From contig OY821517.1 of the NCBI GenBank assembly GCA_963682025.1, positions 299,797,344-299,861,343 of the forward strand: a DNA stretch of 64,000 nt, given 5' to 3'. The notes below the pieces were generated by a model. It was not told the DNA's origin and made no database searches. It saw only the letters and a program-made list of their open reading frames with translations. The position numbers and the translations under genes are program-made. Source of the DNA: Cordilura impudica (taxonomy: Eukaryota > Arthropoda > Insecta > Diptera > Scathophagidae). Below, piece by piece: positions 54,432 through 64,000 of the stretch (positions are counted from its first letter, which is position 1; every line of letters starts with the position of its first letter).

Positions 54432-54969
54432 ACTAGCAGATTCCAGCGCTCGAAATTCGAGCGCAATTTCTAGATAGCTTTATTTTTCAACATAGCGCCC
54501 CGGTAGGTGAGTAGGTAGCGTGCTCGCCTATCATGCGGGTGTCGTGGGTTCGATTCCCACCAGAGGCCTTGATCTGTCGCTGCAAAAAATAAAAAATGAA
54601 CACACTACTCCCTCTTTCCTCCTTCCTATATCTATATCTTTCCTGAGATCAACACAATGCACTGCATCTGTAGGGGGCATCCCCCGAGTGTTGATTATTA
54701 AAAAAAAAAAAAAAAATAGCCAATTCACAAACCAACACTTTCATGGTTTATTATTATTGTGAATGAAGATAACAACCTCATTAACAAACACATTAGCAAA
54801 TTAAAATGCAACTTAATCAAAATAATGGGACAAATTTAAAAATCTGTAAATCTGCAAAACGGCTAAAAAGAAAAACCTTTTAAATAATATACGTTTGGCC
54901 AAAAGCGGGATAAAACGGTAGAACAAAATATCGGTCACAAAAAATCTCCTAGCCTATTAATATTATAGA
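54432..54969 (-). mobile_element. Non-autonomous Helitron, copy H7, split by a SINE
   Basis: The 3' end has the perfect palindrome GCGCTCGAAATTCGAGCGC and CTAGT (at 54432), and the 5' TC end (ATTATAGA on the plus strand) is at 54969. It is the same subfamily as H3 and shares AGCCAATTCACAAACCAACA after the insertion. A SINE at 54495-54716 interrupts it. Confidence 0.85.
54495..54716 (+). mobile_element. tRNA-derived SINE with LINE L-A tail
   Basis: About 222 bp. The head is tRNA-like: an A box in TAGGTGAGTAGG (54504-54515), a CTCGCCTATCATGCGGG stem-loop resembling an anticodon arm, and a perfect B box GGTTCGATTCC (54547-54557) within a T-arm GTGGGTTCGATTCCCAC. These would form an internal RNA polymerase III promoter. 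The tail from 54604 is collinear with the 3' end of LINE L-A (16604-16713), and a run of 17 A ends it. The flanking ATAG on both sides may be a short target duplication. It is not a working tRNA gene. Confidence 0.85.
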
Positions 54970-55636
54970 TTATAAGAGCCTAAAATATGCTCATCAATTT
55001 TAGGAAATTTGCAACTCAAAACAGGGCGATTAAAATATGAATAGGCTAAAATTGATTATAAAATTATTTATTTTAAATATTGTTTTTTATTTAATTTAAT
55101 ATATTTTTACCACGTATTATACATACATTTTTTCATTCTGCACTTCTACTCCATATGAGCTATAACTATGTCAAACAGCACCTTGATACGTGAACGCATT
55201 TTGATTAAAAAGGGGTACAAAAATTATCCTTTACGTATTAGTATATTGATGCTCTAATATATTTCTTGGTTGTATGTCTACAGACACCTTTCAATAAATA
55301 TCTGGTGGCTTTTTTATATGGGGAATATGATTAAAACGAGTCAAGATTATTCGACATAACAAGAATAAGAGTTATTTCATGTCAAATCAAAAATTTTTGT
55401 CACATCTCATGGATAAGAAAAAAGGATATGAAAATATATTATATGTCCAATATCAATTTAGTTGTCGGCATGTTTTTAATGTTTTCGACAATTTTTAAAT
55501 GATAATTTCCAAAAAAAAAAAAAATTTCCCTAAAACACCTATACTTGCTAGAAAAAGAATCAGTACACTTGAAGATCAAATTTTATACAATAAATAAAAT
55601 AATAATTTTAAGAAAATATTTTGAATTACGAACATC
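54970..55636. other. AT-rich spacer, no gene seen
   Basis: AT-rich DNA with poly-A at 55510. I could not assign a frame or repeat. Confidence 0.45.
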
Positions 55637-56115
55637 TTAACATTGACACAAAAACGCAGTATCGCAACAAAAGGGCGTTTTTAAGGCCGATAGAACTTGG
55701 AATTGTAAAAAATAGCATAAAAAATTAAATTTTGATAAAAAAAAATTTATTATTGGAAAGAAAATGAGATCGGCCATATGGCCATCGCGGCTGTTCTTGA
55801 CGAAACGCATTCTGGACGTCGAATTTGGCGACTTTTTCGAGCATTGGTGGTCGTATCTCATGAATAAAACGAACAATGTTGGCCTCCTAGGCGTTTATTA
55901 GCATAAATCAGTGACTCCATGTAGTCCCACAGGAAATAATCGAGATGTGTCAAATCGCATTCTCCATTTCTCGAAATCAACTTATCGCAAAATTTTGTTT
56001 GCAATAAGTCGATGGTTGCGGTCGCCGTATGGCACGTTAGTGACACGCTGTTGATACAACATCTCGCCCGGATCAATGTCATCCATATTTTCAAACAAAA
56101 AATCATTGGTCACGA
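55637..56115 (-). pseudogene. DD41D (rosa-like) transposase, C-terminal remnant, copy 3
   Basis: On the minus strand, from about 56100, the relic reads TCHTATATIDLLQTKFCDKL and ISRNGE, followed by CDLTHLDYFLWDYMESLIYA. This spans the second-to-third Asp region with the third Asp present (LDYFLW). The second Asp position (QQDG) is replaced by QQRVSL-like sequence and a few residues around WPPRS are deleted. After a shift, SRMRFVKNSRDGHMADLIFF gives the usual C-terminus near 55760. It is closer to copy 2 (38860) than to copy 1. Confidence 0.7.
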
Positions 56116-57702
56116 TCTCCATTGACCCCCTCTAACTCAGAGATTTGTTGAAAAAATAGTGCCTAAACTACTATCCAATAGGACTAACCTTGGTGCAAAT
56201 TTCATCCCGATCGGAAGACATCGGTTTAAAAAGTTCGGTCACTTGACATGAAATGCCCCATATATTTATTTTTTATTTTATTTTTTTTTTATATGCCAGG
56301 ATTTTCGCCAATTTTATAGTTATGAATTTTATTTAATTACGAGGTTAACAGCCAGACAGAAAGTAATTATAATGAAATGTATTATAAAACGTGGTTCTAG
56401 GTTGCCTTGATAGCTACAAACATCCTTACAAACTAATTATACCCAGATCAAAGATTGGAGTAGGGTGTAGACACTTAAGCAAAACTTAACAATGTTTCCA
56501 ATACATACAATATGATTCTTAAAATTGTTTTTGTAAAAGCGATAGAGGAAACTTTTGTGAAATGAACATTCTAAGCAAATAGTATAGAGTTTTACAAAAT
56601 TTTTGTTCTGAAACTTATTTCGAAAATACTAGGGCGTTGCCTGTGTTAATGCAATACAAGTTTTTTTTTTTTACTTATTTCCATATAAATTCCAAAACTT
56701 TTGTAATATTTAATACAATACAGCAATGACATATTGAGTTACAACCCTGAATTGCAATACACATGCATGTTTAGTTAGAAGAAACATCAAAAACAAAACA
56801 AAAACAACATTGTTTGACACTTGTATGTACGTGAACGTGTATAGGATGGCATGGGATTCGCTGCTACCGCAACATCTGATGACTGTGATGGAAAAATAAT
56901 GCTGATGACATGGAAAGAAAGCCACAACAAAATATAATATATAATAATAAAATATTAATAACAACAACAACAACGAAAACTGCAATACAGGTCATGTTAC
57001 AAACTGCTGTAATATGACATGTTTAATTCTGTCTATAAGTAATATTAACCCTGCACTGCATGGTTTTTTATATTTAATCGAAAAAATGTTTTTCTAAGGG
57101 AAATTAGCGTCTGAGTTCAGGAAAAATATAAAAAAAAAATTAAATTAAGTAGATTTTATATGCAATTTTCGTATATATCACTAGTGACACATTATGCAGT
57201 AGGGAAATGTAAAACATACTCGTAACAATATAACACATTTATTTGGCAGTTTATTATAATTAAAAATAACAATTCACTATAACTCTGAGTCACAAATTTT
57301 TAACAAAATCGTGACCAAATGAATTTGACACCTAATCTTTATGTAGAATTGTCCGTTGAATACGCATGTGAAGTGAGAATGTTCAAAAGTAAAACAGTTT
57401 TCCAGATATTGCAAAATAACCGATATTTGCATTTGTAAATAAGATGACGTCACTTTAATAGAAGCATCTCCGAAAAAATTCAACGGATTTTCTATTTATT
57501 TTCATTGAAATATAACGAAATTACTAAAACATTTGTAAAAATTGGTCAAGAAATCACGGAGTTACAGTTGACCAAAGTTCAAATTTCACAAAAAATTTAA
57601 TGATTTTTTTGCAATTTTACTCTTTTGAACTTATTGGTTTTGAACCAAAAAATAATTTTTTTTAAGTTTTATCGCTTACTGTGTTAGTCTATTCTAATAA
57701 CA
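56116..57702. other. Spacer with one possible DINE scrap
   Basis: Mostly unassigned. 56355-56475 contains AGCCAGACAGAAAG, TAGCTACAAACATCCTTACA and ACTAATTATACCCAGATCAA, which vaguely parallels the core-to-end part of DINE-type elements and may be an old fragment. 56100-56270 has a less AT-biased block (TGCAAATTTCATCCCGATCG) reminiscent of repeat DNA. No gene is seen. Confidence 0.4.
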
Positions 57703-58504
57703 AAAAACAAGTAAGAAAATTTCAGTCGGTCTAGACCGACTATACGATGCCTTATACCATGCGTTTAGAGACCCTATCTCTCAGGCCCAACTAACTGGAT
57801 ATAGAAAATAAGCATAAACCAAATTTCAGTGGGATTTTTATTAATTTTTTTGGCTGCAGATATGAAAAAGTTCATATCGGATGCTATATCTATATGGGGA
57901 CAAGGTCCAAAAATGGACCGATCCTGATCATGTTTGGTAAAGTCTCTTGTATTTTGCAAAAATATAAACAAACAAAATTTGAGCAGAATCAATGCAATAT
58001 TTTTGTTTTTTGATAGATTTAAGTGAAGATCGGGAAGCAGCTCTATATGGGGCTTATTACTAAGAGTAGTCCCATAGGGATCATTTTTGGACTACTCATT
58101 AATGGATGTAATAAATGCATACAAACTCAATTTGATTAAGATCTATATGACAATTTGGATCTTATGGCAATTTTTGTCGATTTTATAGGGGTCATTTGTA
58201 TGGGGACTAGGTCTGAACATGGACCGAATTTCACCAATTTCAATAGCGTTCATCCTATGCACGACAGCTGCTCATATACCATATTTCATCAAAATATATT
58301 AACAATTGCAACCTGTAGTTTGATTACAAGGTTTACATGGACACGCAGACGGACGGACGGACGGACATCGCTAAATCGACTCAGAAAGTGATTCTGAGTC
58401 GATCGGTATAATAAAAGATGGGTCTAGGTCAAATATTTTGGGTAGTTACAAACAGCAGCACAAAGTCATTATACCCAAACCACATGGTGGTATAGGGTAT
58501 AAAA
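57703..58504 (-). mobile_element. DINE-1/mini-me-like element, family 1, copy 11 (full length)
   Basis: Complete: ACAAGTAAGAAAATTTCAG, hairpin AGTCGGTCTAGACCGACT, a body collinear with copy 1, four ACGG units at 58347-58366, a CGACTCAGAAAGTGATTCTG block, and the CACATGGTGGTATAGGG end. Confidence 0.85.
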
Positions 58505-58937
58505 ATGGCTTAAAACTGTTGAATTGCATTGCCCATTGTGATTATTTTCTGGATATATGTAGATCCAATATTTTTGGTAGTTCCAAACATCAGAGCAAAC
58601 CCAACCACATAGTGAAAAACTGTTGTATTCATAAATTTTGAACAAAATATCTGACCTTGGGCCATAAATATTATTCTGGTGCACACGGGCGGAAATTGGC
58701 AGGTATACAAAAGGGTATAGGACTACAGAAGAGTACAAGATTTTGTTTGATGGCTTTTGATGGGCAGTAGTTATGGTCTATAAGTATGAGATTTTGGGAA
58801 ATTTAGACCTTTATTTTAATTTCTAAATGGGTCCGTGACTTTATATTTCTAACATTAATAGCATAGAAGTTACAAAATTATACAAAATTTATTTTACTTT
58901 AAAATCTTAAAAAAAAAGTTACAGTCAATTAAAAATT
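58505..58937. other. Spacer with a 50-bp DINE scrap
   Basis: 58562-58612 reads CCAATATTTTTGGTAGTTCC and CCCAACCACATAGTG, a piece of the non-hairpin end of family 1. The rest is unassigned; the minus-strand open frames here have no domain. Confidence 0.5.
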
Positions 58938-59733
58938 AAAACAAGTAAGAAAATTATAGTCGGTCTAGACCGACTATACGATACCCTATACCATGAGTTT
59001 AGAGACCCTATCTCTCAGGACCAACTAACTGGATATAGAAAATAGGCATAAACCAAATTTGAGTGGGATTTTTATTAATTTTTTCGGCTGCAGATATGAA
59101 AAAGTTCATATCGGATGCTAAATCTATATGAGGACTAGGCCCAAAAATGGACCGATCCTGACCATGTTTGGTAAAGTCTCTTGTATTTTGCAAAAATATA
59201 TGCAAACAAAATTTGAGAAGAATCAGTGCAATATTTTTGTTTTTTGATAGATTTAAGTGAAGATAGGGAAGCAGCTCTATATGGGGCCTATGACTAAGAG
59301 TTGTCCAATAGGTATCATTTTTGGATTAATGGATGTAATAAACATATACAAACCCAATTTGACTAAGATTTGTATGATAATTTGGATCTTATGGCAATAT
59401 ATGTTGATTTCATAGCGATCATTTGTATGGGGGCTAGGTCTGAACATGGACCGATTCCCATCAGTTTCAATAGCGTTCATCCCATGGCCGAAAAAAGATC
59501 AAATACCAAATTTCGTCAAAATATATTCATATTTGCGACCTGCAGTTTGATTACAAGCTTTACATGGACACACAGACGGACGGACGGACGGACGGACATC
59601 GTTAAATCGAATCAGATTGTGATTCTGATTCGATCGGTATAATTAAAGATGGGTGTAGGTCAAATATTTTTGGTTGTTACAAACAGCAGCACAAAGTCAT
59701 TATACCCAAACCACATAGTGGTATAGGGTATAA
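58938..59733 (-). mobile_element. DINE-1/mini-me-like element, family 1, copy 12 (full length)
   Basis: Complete, with the canonical end ACAAGTAAGAAAATTATAG, the perfect hairpin AGTCGGTCTAGACCGACT, five to six ACGG units at 59574-59598 and the CACATAGTGGTATAGGG end. It is the copy closest to the consensus I can form from the window. Confidence 0.85.
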
Positions 59734-60118
59734 TTAAAATTTACAACGAAATTTGTAATTTTAGCAAAATACTGTGAATGGCCATTTTCGAAGACCCTGT
59801 TTACTTTCAAATGAATAACATAACTTTAAAATCGGTAACCATAAAAAATATGATTGTTGGCTGTCTCCTCAAAATATGGTCTACAGTGCGACGCACAGTG
59901 GACCATTTGACGAGAAGGCGGACAAAAATCTATAACTTTTGATTGGATTGGAATTTTGATATGCGGTTTTTTTTTTTTGTTTGGTAGGTGAGACTTTAGC
60001 CTTTAAGTTTTGCTGTAAAACGTAATTCTCGACCGAAAATAAAAAAAGTTACGGAGGGTTTAAAATACATTTTCATTTGTAGCTGAATTTTAGTACGAAA
60101 GTGAAGTGTTAAAAGCAA
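59734..60118. other. Spacer
   Basis: No gene is seen. CAGTGCGACGCACAGTGG near 59883 is a small imperfect palindrome without further support. Confidence 0.45.
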
Positions 60119-60833
60119 GGTTCAGAAAATACACACATGAAACACACAATGTTCTGTTCAAAAGCAGCCAACACATATCTTTATTTTCATATCAATTATG
60201 TGCGTTTCTAAATTTTCTACGGTGCCCAACACAACCATGACTGTGTTCGTTTTAATATTTCGTTATTTACACGAACACTTTTGTATCACATACTTTTTGT
60301 TTCAATCACACATAAAGCACACATTTCTGAGTGTTGCTTTATTTGAAGTTCATGTTCTGGTACGTGTACTGAAAAAAACCACAGAACATGTACAATAAAC
60401 AGGTTCGAGTTCAGTTATATTTTAAGTCATGTTGTGGCTCGTGTAGTGAGAAAAAACAGAACATGTACAATAAACAGGTTCGAGTTCAGTTATATTTTAA
60501 ACACGACTTAAAATATAACTGAACTCGAACCTGTTTATTGTACATGTTCTGTGTTTTTTTTCACTACACCTACCAGAACATGAACTTCAAATAAAACAAC
60601 ACTCAAAAATGTGTGCTTTATGTGTGATTGAAACAAAAAGTACGTGATAGAAAAATGTTCGTGTAAATAACGAAATATTAAAACGAACACAGTCACGGTT
60701 GTGTTGGGCACCGAAGAAAATTTAAAAACAAACATAATTGGTATGAAAATAAAAATATGTGTGTGTTGGTCTAAGTTATGTTTGTTTACATATATGTACG
60801 AGTTTTTTATTCAGTGTGTGTTTTTTTCTGAAC
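60119..60833. repeat. Long inverted repeat (hairpin) of about 715 bp
   Basis: The two halves are inverted copies of each other. Arms of about 330-350 bp run from GGTTCAGAAAATACACACAT (60119) inward and end at GTGTTTTTTTCTGAAC (60833) outward. The inner 250 bp of each arm are highly similar. The centre is near 60500-60504 (TTTTAAACACGACTTAAAA). Next to it, a 43-bp block (GAACATGTACAATAAACAGG onward) occurs twice directly in the left arm, at 60384 and 60454, and once inverted in the right. The two open frames at 60198-60398 (+) and 60535-60735 (-) are the same arm read from each side and are not evidence of a gene. It could be a foldback-type element or a locus that makes hairpin RNA. Confidence 0.85.
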
Positions 60834-60932
60834 TCTGCTATCAACAGAAATTTTTTGACAGAAAAATTCCTTAAGCATTTCTGAAGTGTTTTTTTATCTG
60901 AAGTTTTTGATTCCTTAGCAAGCTGCATACTG

Positions 60933-61145
60933 GCCTTTACCTACAAAATATCTGATTGCGATTAAATCTAATTTTTAAAAATTGTTTATAATTACTAAAG
61001 CACTATTATTCACATAAATACAAAATTGCACTTTTTAAATTTTCCATTCAAATTTTAGAAAATAACAATTCTAAAAACTGGAATTAAAATTTCAAATTAT
61101 AAATTAGAAAATATTAATTGAATTTCAGAAAATCATATCAAAACG
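60933..61145. repeat. Interspersed repeat X, copy 2
   Basis: Collinear with 14415-14640 in the same orientation, from TTTACCTACAAAATATCTGA to TTAATTGAATTTCAGAAAAT. It has a few small indels and no coding frame. Confidence 0.75.
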
Positions 61146-62616
61146 TCGGAAATAATAATCTTAAATACAGAAGACATCAATTGCATCTTTAATATATACA
61201 TTTTATTCGTTAAACACAAATTGAAATTCCAAAAAAAAAAAACACCCAATATGTTTACATTTAAAAAATGTTTACATTTAAAAAAAATATTGCCATTGGC
61301 ATAATAGCTTTTCAGTAACTTCTTTTAACGATAGTCGAATCGTTAAAAAAAAGAAAATAGCAAAATTATCAGTAAAATTTTTGAACGATATTCGCTATTG
61401 TTAAAGTCAGCTGTTGTTGTTATCTAAACGACAACCATTTTTGTGTTGTTTATTCAATCGGTAAAAACTTAAATTTTTAGGTTGAAATGTCGTCATACAT
61501 AAATAAAAATCATAAAATAGTGAAAATATTTTTCTTTTATTAAAACCTTTCTTATATAAATAAAAAAATTAAATAGCATATTCAATTCATTATTCATTTT
61601 CAAATAAATAAACCGAAATATTAGTACAAAAAATAAAGCTATTAAACATAAACATAAAATCATCCTGTCAAACACGAAGTAATTTGTTTTTTTCTATTCT
61701 TCTTTGTGTTTTTCGCTTATTTTGACAGAGATGCCACTCATTTACAATTTAAATAAATGGAAAAATAGATTTGTCGACTGTAGTTAAGATGTATCTACTT
61801 AGTGAATCACTTAATCCTTAGTGCAAACAACAATAGTTGTCGATATATTTTGCTATTGTCGGATCGTTGAAATTTACAGAATCGGACTACAGAAAACATT
61901 AATTTAAATTCAATGAATTTTAGAAAACCTCAAACGATATTTAAGAATTGCGAACATAAAAATTGTTACATAAATAAACGCAATTTGCTGAGAATCTTAT
62001 TTATATATAAATTTTCACAATTTTTTTTGGATGAAAATTTGAAGTTTTCAGAAAATAAAGAGAACAAATTATTTTATTTAAAATGTTTGGGACATTTGGT
62101 TTTTTGTGTTTGGCATCCCTAATTTAATTATTTATTATTATAAATTTATTCTCTATGTTTTCCAAATATGGCAATGTTTTAATAAAAAAGTTGAGAGATT
62201 TTTTTTTTGTTATTTTGTTACTCCATCCGACCTATATCGCCGCAATGAAGAAATATTTGGCTAGTTAAAAGAAACTATACAGCCATCTCCAATTAGCACG
62301 ATTTATTGCATGTAGCCACCCTACACAACCATTACCTTTGCAATGGAGGTAAGGGCCAGCTATTTAATTAGCAAAAACTAAATTAAACGAGAAGTTATGT
62401 CATATAACCGGAAACGCATGCATATAGGTATATAACCTAAATGCATGCCGAACAGCAACCACGATGACCAAAAAGCAAACACAGAAATAAATCCGAAATA
62501 ATAGAAAAGACGAAAACCAACCCAAAGAATTTTCTGAAATAATTTGGTATTAAGTTTAATAAATTGTTTACTTTTTCCAATATTTAGTTTACATCTATTA
62601 TCAATACTCAAACCGA
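61146..62616. other. AT-rich spacer, no gene seen
   Basis: AT-rich DNA. A small hairpin TAACGATAGTCGAATCGTTA lies at 61326, and a similar GCTATTGTCGGATCGTTGAA lies at 61850 in direct orientation. They could mark the ends of an old insertion but have no other support. Confidence 0.45.
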
Positions 62617-62735
62617 GGTGGAGGGTATCAAAGATTATGCACAGCCCAATTTAGCACTCTTACTTGTTTTCTATATCTAATTTGTTGCTATATGGCAACG
62701 TATAGTCCGTCTAGATCAAATATTTTTTTTTTAAT
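62617..62735 (+). mobile_element. DINE-type scraps (families 2 and 1 joined)
   Basis: GGAGGGTATCAAAGATTATG, GCCCAATTTAGCACTCTTAC and TTGT match the hairpin end of family 2 (inverse of 42587-42640). After it, TCTATATCTAATTTGTTG and GTCTAGATCAAATATTTTT come from two different parts of family 1. The pieces are out of order, so this is a rearranged patch. The L-F tail follows. Confidence 0.55.
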
Positions 62736-64000
62736 TTATTTATTTAATTTTTGTAATTCTAACACAACAAGAATAAATTCTTATAAGTTACAGTGTTAGA
62801 CGATAGTAGGATTAAAGTTACTTTTATTACAAATGGGTACAATTTCAATTTATTTTTAATAGTTTATAATTTGAATTTCCAAGAATAACAGAAAGTACAA
62901 AAAAGGAAAACAAATTTATCAAGAAACATTGCAGTATTAAACTTTAAAACTGTAACTTTAAATAAAATATACCACTTTAGGCACATAATTTTAATAATTC
63001 CTTTTTAAAACGATGTGTGTTGCTAATTGTCTGTGTTGTATTAGGTAGTTTGTTCCAAAGATCAATTGTATAGATAAAGAATTGTCTCTTTGAGACGTCA
63101 TAATTAAAGAATGGATTGACAAGATTCTTTCCAAGAGGTGATCTCGCAAAATTTATTAACTTAAATAAATAATCTGGTTCAGCCAAATGAATAATCTTAT
63201 GCATCAGAGTAAGAGATCGGTTTTTTAGTAGGTCATCAAAGCGCACATTATACAGTTTGTATGATTATAACGATATACTATCAGTTCTTTTCTTTCTAAA
63301 AACGTATCGAGCTATATTATTGTATGCCACATTAAGCTTTCTGGTATCAACACTATTACAGTTTGCAAATATTTCCCAGCCATAAAGAAGGACAGGTATA
63401 AGATAAGTTTTTGCTAAAGGCATTCTTATCTCAAATGGCGTTGACAATTGGACAGCCCAAAGATTCCTTAATATCGCATGTACCTTTCCAACAACAGAGT
63501 TTATGTGGTTTGTCCATGAAAGTTGAGTATTGAAAATTATTCCTAGATTTGTTGTGCTTTGAACGAAAACAATATTTGTATCGCCAACTTTTATATTCTC
63601 GTCAAATTCGAGTGTCACGTTATTTCTCGATATGAGTATAAATTTTGACTTAGTTGGATTTAGATACAAACCATTATACCTAGCCCAATTATGAATGTTC
63701 GTTAAGTCGTTGTTAATAGATCCTATACAGTTGTTGACATCCGTACATTTAGCACTAGCATATAGTTGAACATCGTCTGCGTACATATGGATATTGCAGT
63801 ATTGAGGAACATTTGATATATCATTTATGTACATGCAGAAAAGTAAGGGCCCAAGTACTGAACTTTGTGGTACTCCTCTTTCAACATTTAGTGCTTCAGA
63901 GGTTTTTCCATTGAGAGATACAGATTGATATCTATTGGAGAGGTATGACCGAATAAGTGTACAGGCAGATATAGAAAAATTGAAAAGTTTATCGAGCTTA
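62736..64000 (-). mobile_element. LINE L-F (L-C-like), 3' half, runs off the window
   Basis: The 3' half of a jockey/CR1-like LINE on the minus strand. An A-rich (AAAT)n-like tail near 62720-62750 and a 3' untranslated region of about 240 bp follow the coding part. The element continues beyond 64000. The protein is closest to L-C and L-E among the LINEs here. Confidence 0.8.
62977..64000 (-). pseudogene. LINE L-F ORF2, reverse transcriptase C-terminal half (one stop)
   Basis: From 64000 downward the frame reads [40 protein letters not shown] and the YADD box in [11 protein letters not shown] near 63775. [34 protein letters not shown] and [20 protein letters not shown] follow. A TAA near 63265 is the only interruption. 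The frame then continues with RFDDLLKNRSLTLMHKI, INFARSPLGKNLVNPFF and DLWNKLPNTTQTISNTHRFK, to a stop at 62977. It is one of the best-preserved RT sequences in the window. The part before 64000 is unknown, so activity cannot be judged. Confidence 0.85.

Noticed and set aside
54495..54570. A tRNA gene
   Set aside because: The A and B boxes are good, but the acceptor stem pairs poorly, and the sequence continues without a terminator into a LINE-derived tail and poly-A. It is a SINE head.
57045..57206. piggyBac-like MITE (TTAACCCTGCACTGCAT ... ATGCAGTAGGG)
   Set aside because: The ends pair only loosely, and the right side is not followed by TTAA.
60198..60735. Two opposed open frames with almost the same 66-residue peptide
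   Set aside because: They are the two arms of the long inverted repeat read from each side. The similarity is forced by the palindrome and gives no evidence of a gene.

Overview
The window looks like intergenic or intronic heterochromatin-like DNA from a higher fly (Diptera, Brachycera). It is very AT-rich and full of poly-A/T and short microsatellites. I recognise no host protein-coding gene, rRNA gene or functional tRNA gene. The dipteran assignment rests on the mobile elements: a dozen DINE-1/mini-me-type elements with (ACGG)n tracts, several Tc1/mariner lineages (irritans-like and mellifera-like mariner, DD41D rosa-like, DD37E), and jockey/CR1-like and RTE-like LINEs. A calyptrate or tephritid fly would fit, but the sequence does not decide this.

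Layout. 1-8.4 kb: a 691-bp MITE, an irritans-type mariner apparently split in two, and between its halves a Helitron (2048-6335) containing a DD41D element. That element in turn holds a terminal-inverted-repeat element with a GC-rich core and an eight-unit 155-bp minisatellite. A second Helitron (7201-8358) carries a nested DINE-type element. 9.6-13.5 kb: three more DINE-type elements, one holding a foldback-like Mutator element (11063-12037) with a FLYWCH-type transposase remnant and a 9-bp target duplication. 14.4-16.7 kb: AT-rich repeats and a decayed LINE (L-A). 18-24.7 kb: mariner, DD37E and hAT remnants; one DD37E remnant is split by a DINE element that is itself split by an RTE-like LINE (L-B) with a 14-bp target duplication. 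24.9-27.6 kb: a 2.6-kb DNA transposon of uncertain superfamily. 27.8-34.1 kb: Helitron copies, one opened by a Lep1-like Helitron with a 140-bp minisatellite and by a LINE (L-C). 34.4-40.9 kb: LINEs L-D and L-E abut on the minus strand, and L-E is broken by a second DD41D element. 42-45.5 kb: a 2-kb AATTTTT heptamer array inside a second DINE-type family. 47-56 kb: mariner, Tc1 and DD41D remnants, the second MITE copy, Helitrons, and a tRNA-derived SINE whose 3' end matches LINE L-A. 57-64 kb: two long DINE-type elements, a 715-bp long inverted repeat, and the 3' half of LINE L-F at the right edge.

The elements relate to each other as parasites and hosts of insertion rather than as a pathway. 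Non-autonomous Helitrons and DINE-type elements serve as targets and give readable empty sites. The SINE probably borrowed the reverse transcriptase of the L-A family. The transposases are mostly broken by stops and frameshifts. The best-preserved coding pieces are L-C (687 codons open, with an internal in-frame deletion), L-B (one frame with two stops) and L-F (one stop). Orientation convention: for DINE-type elements the strand given is the one on which the CTTACTTGT end is the 3' end; for Helitrons it is the one reading 5'-TC...CTAGT-3'.
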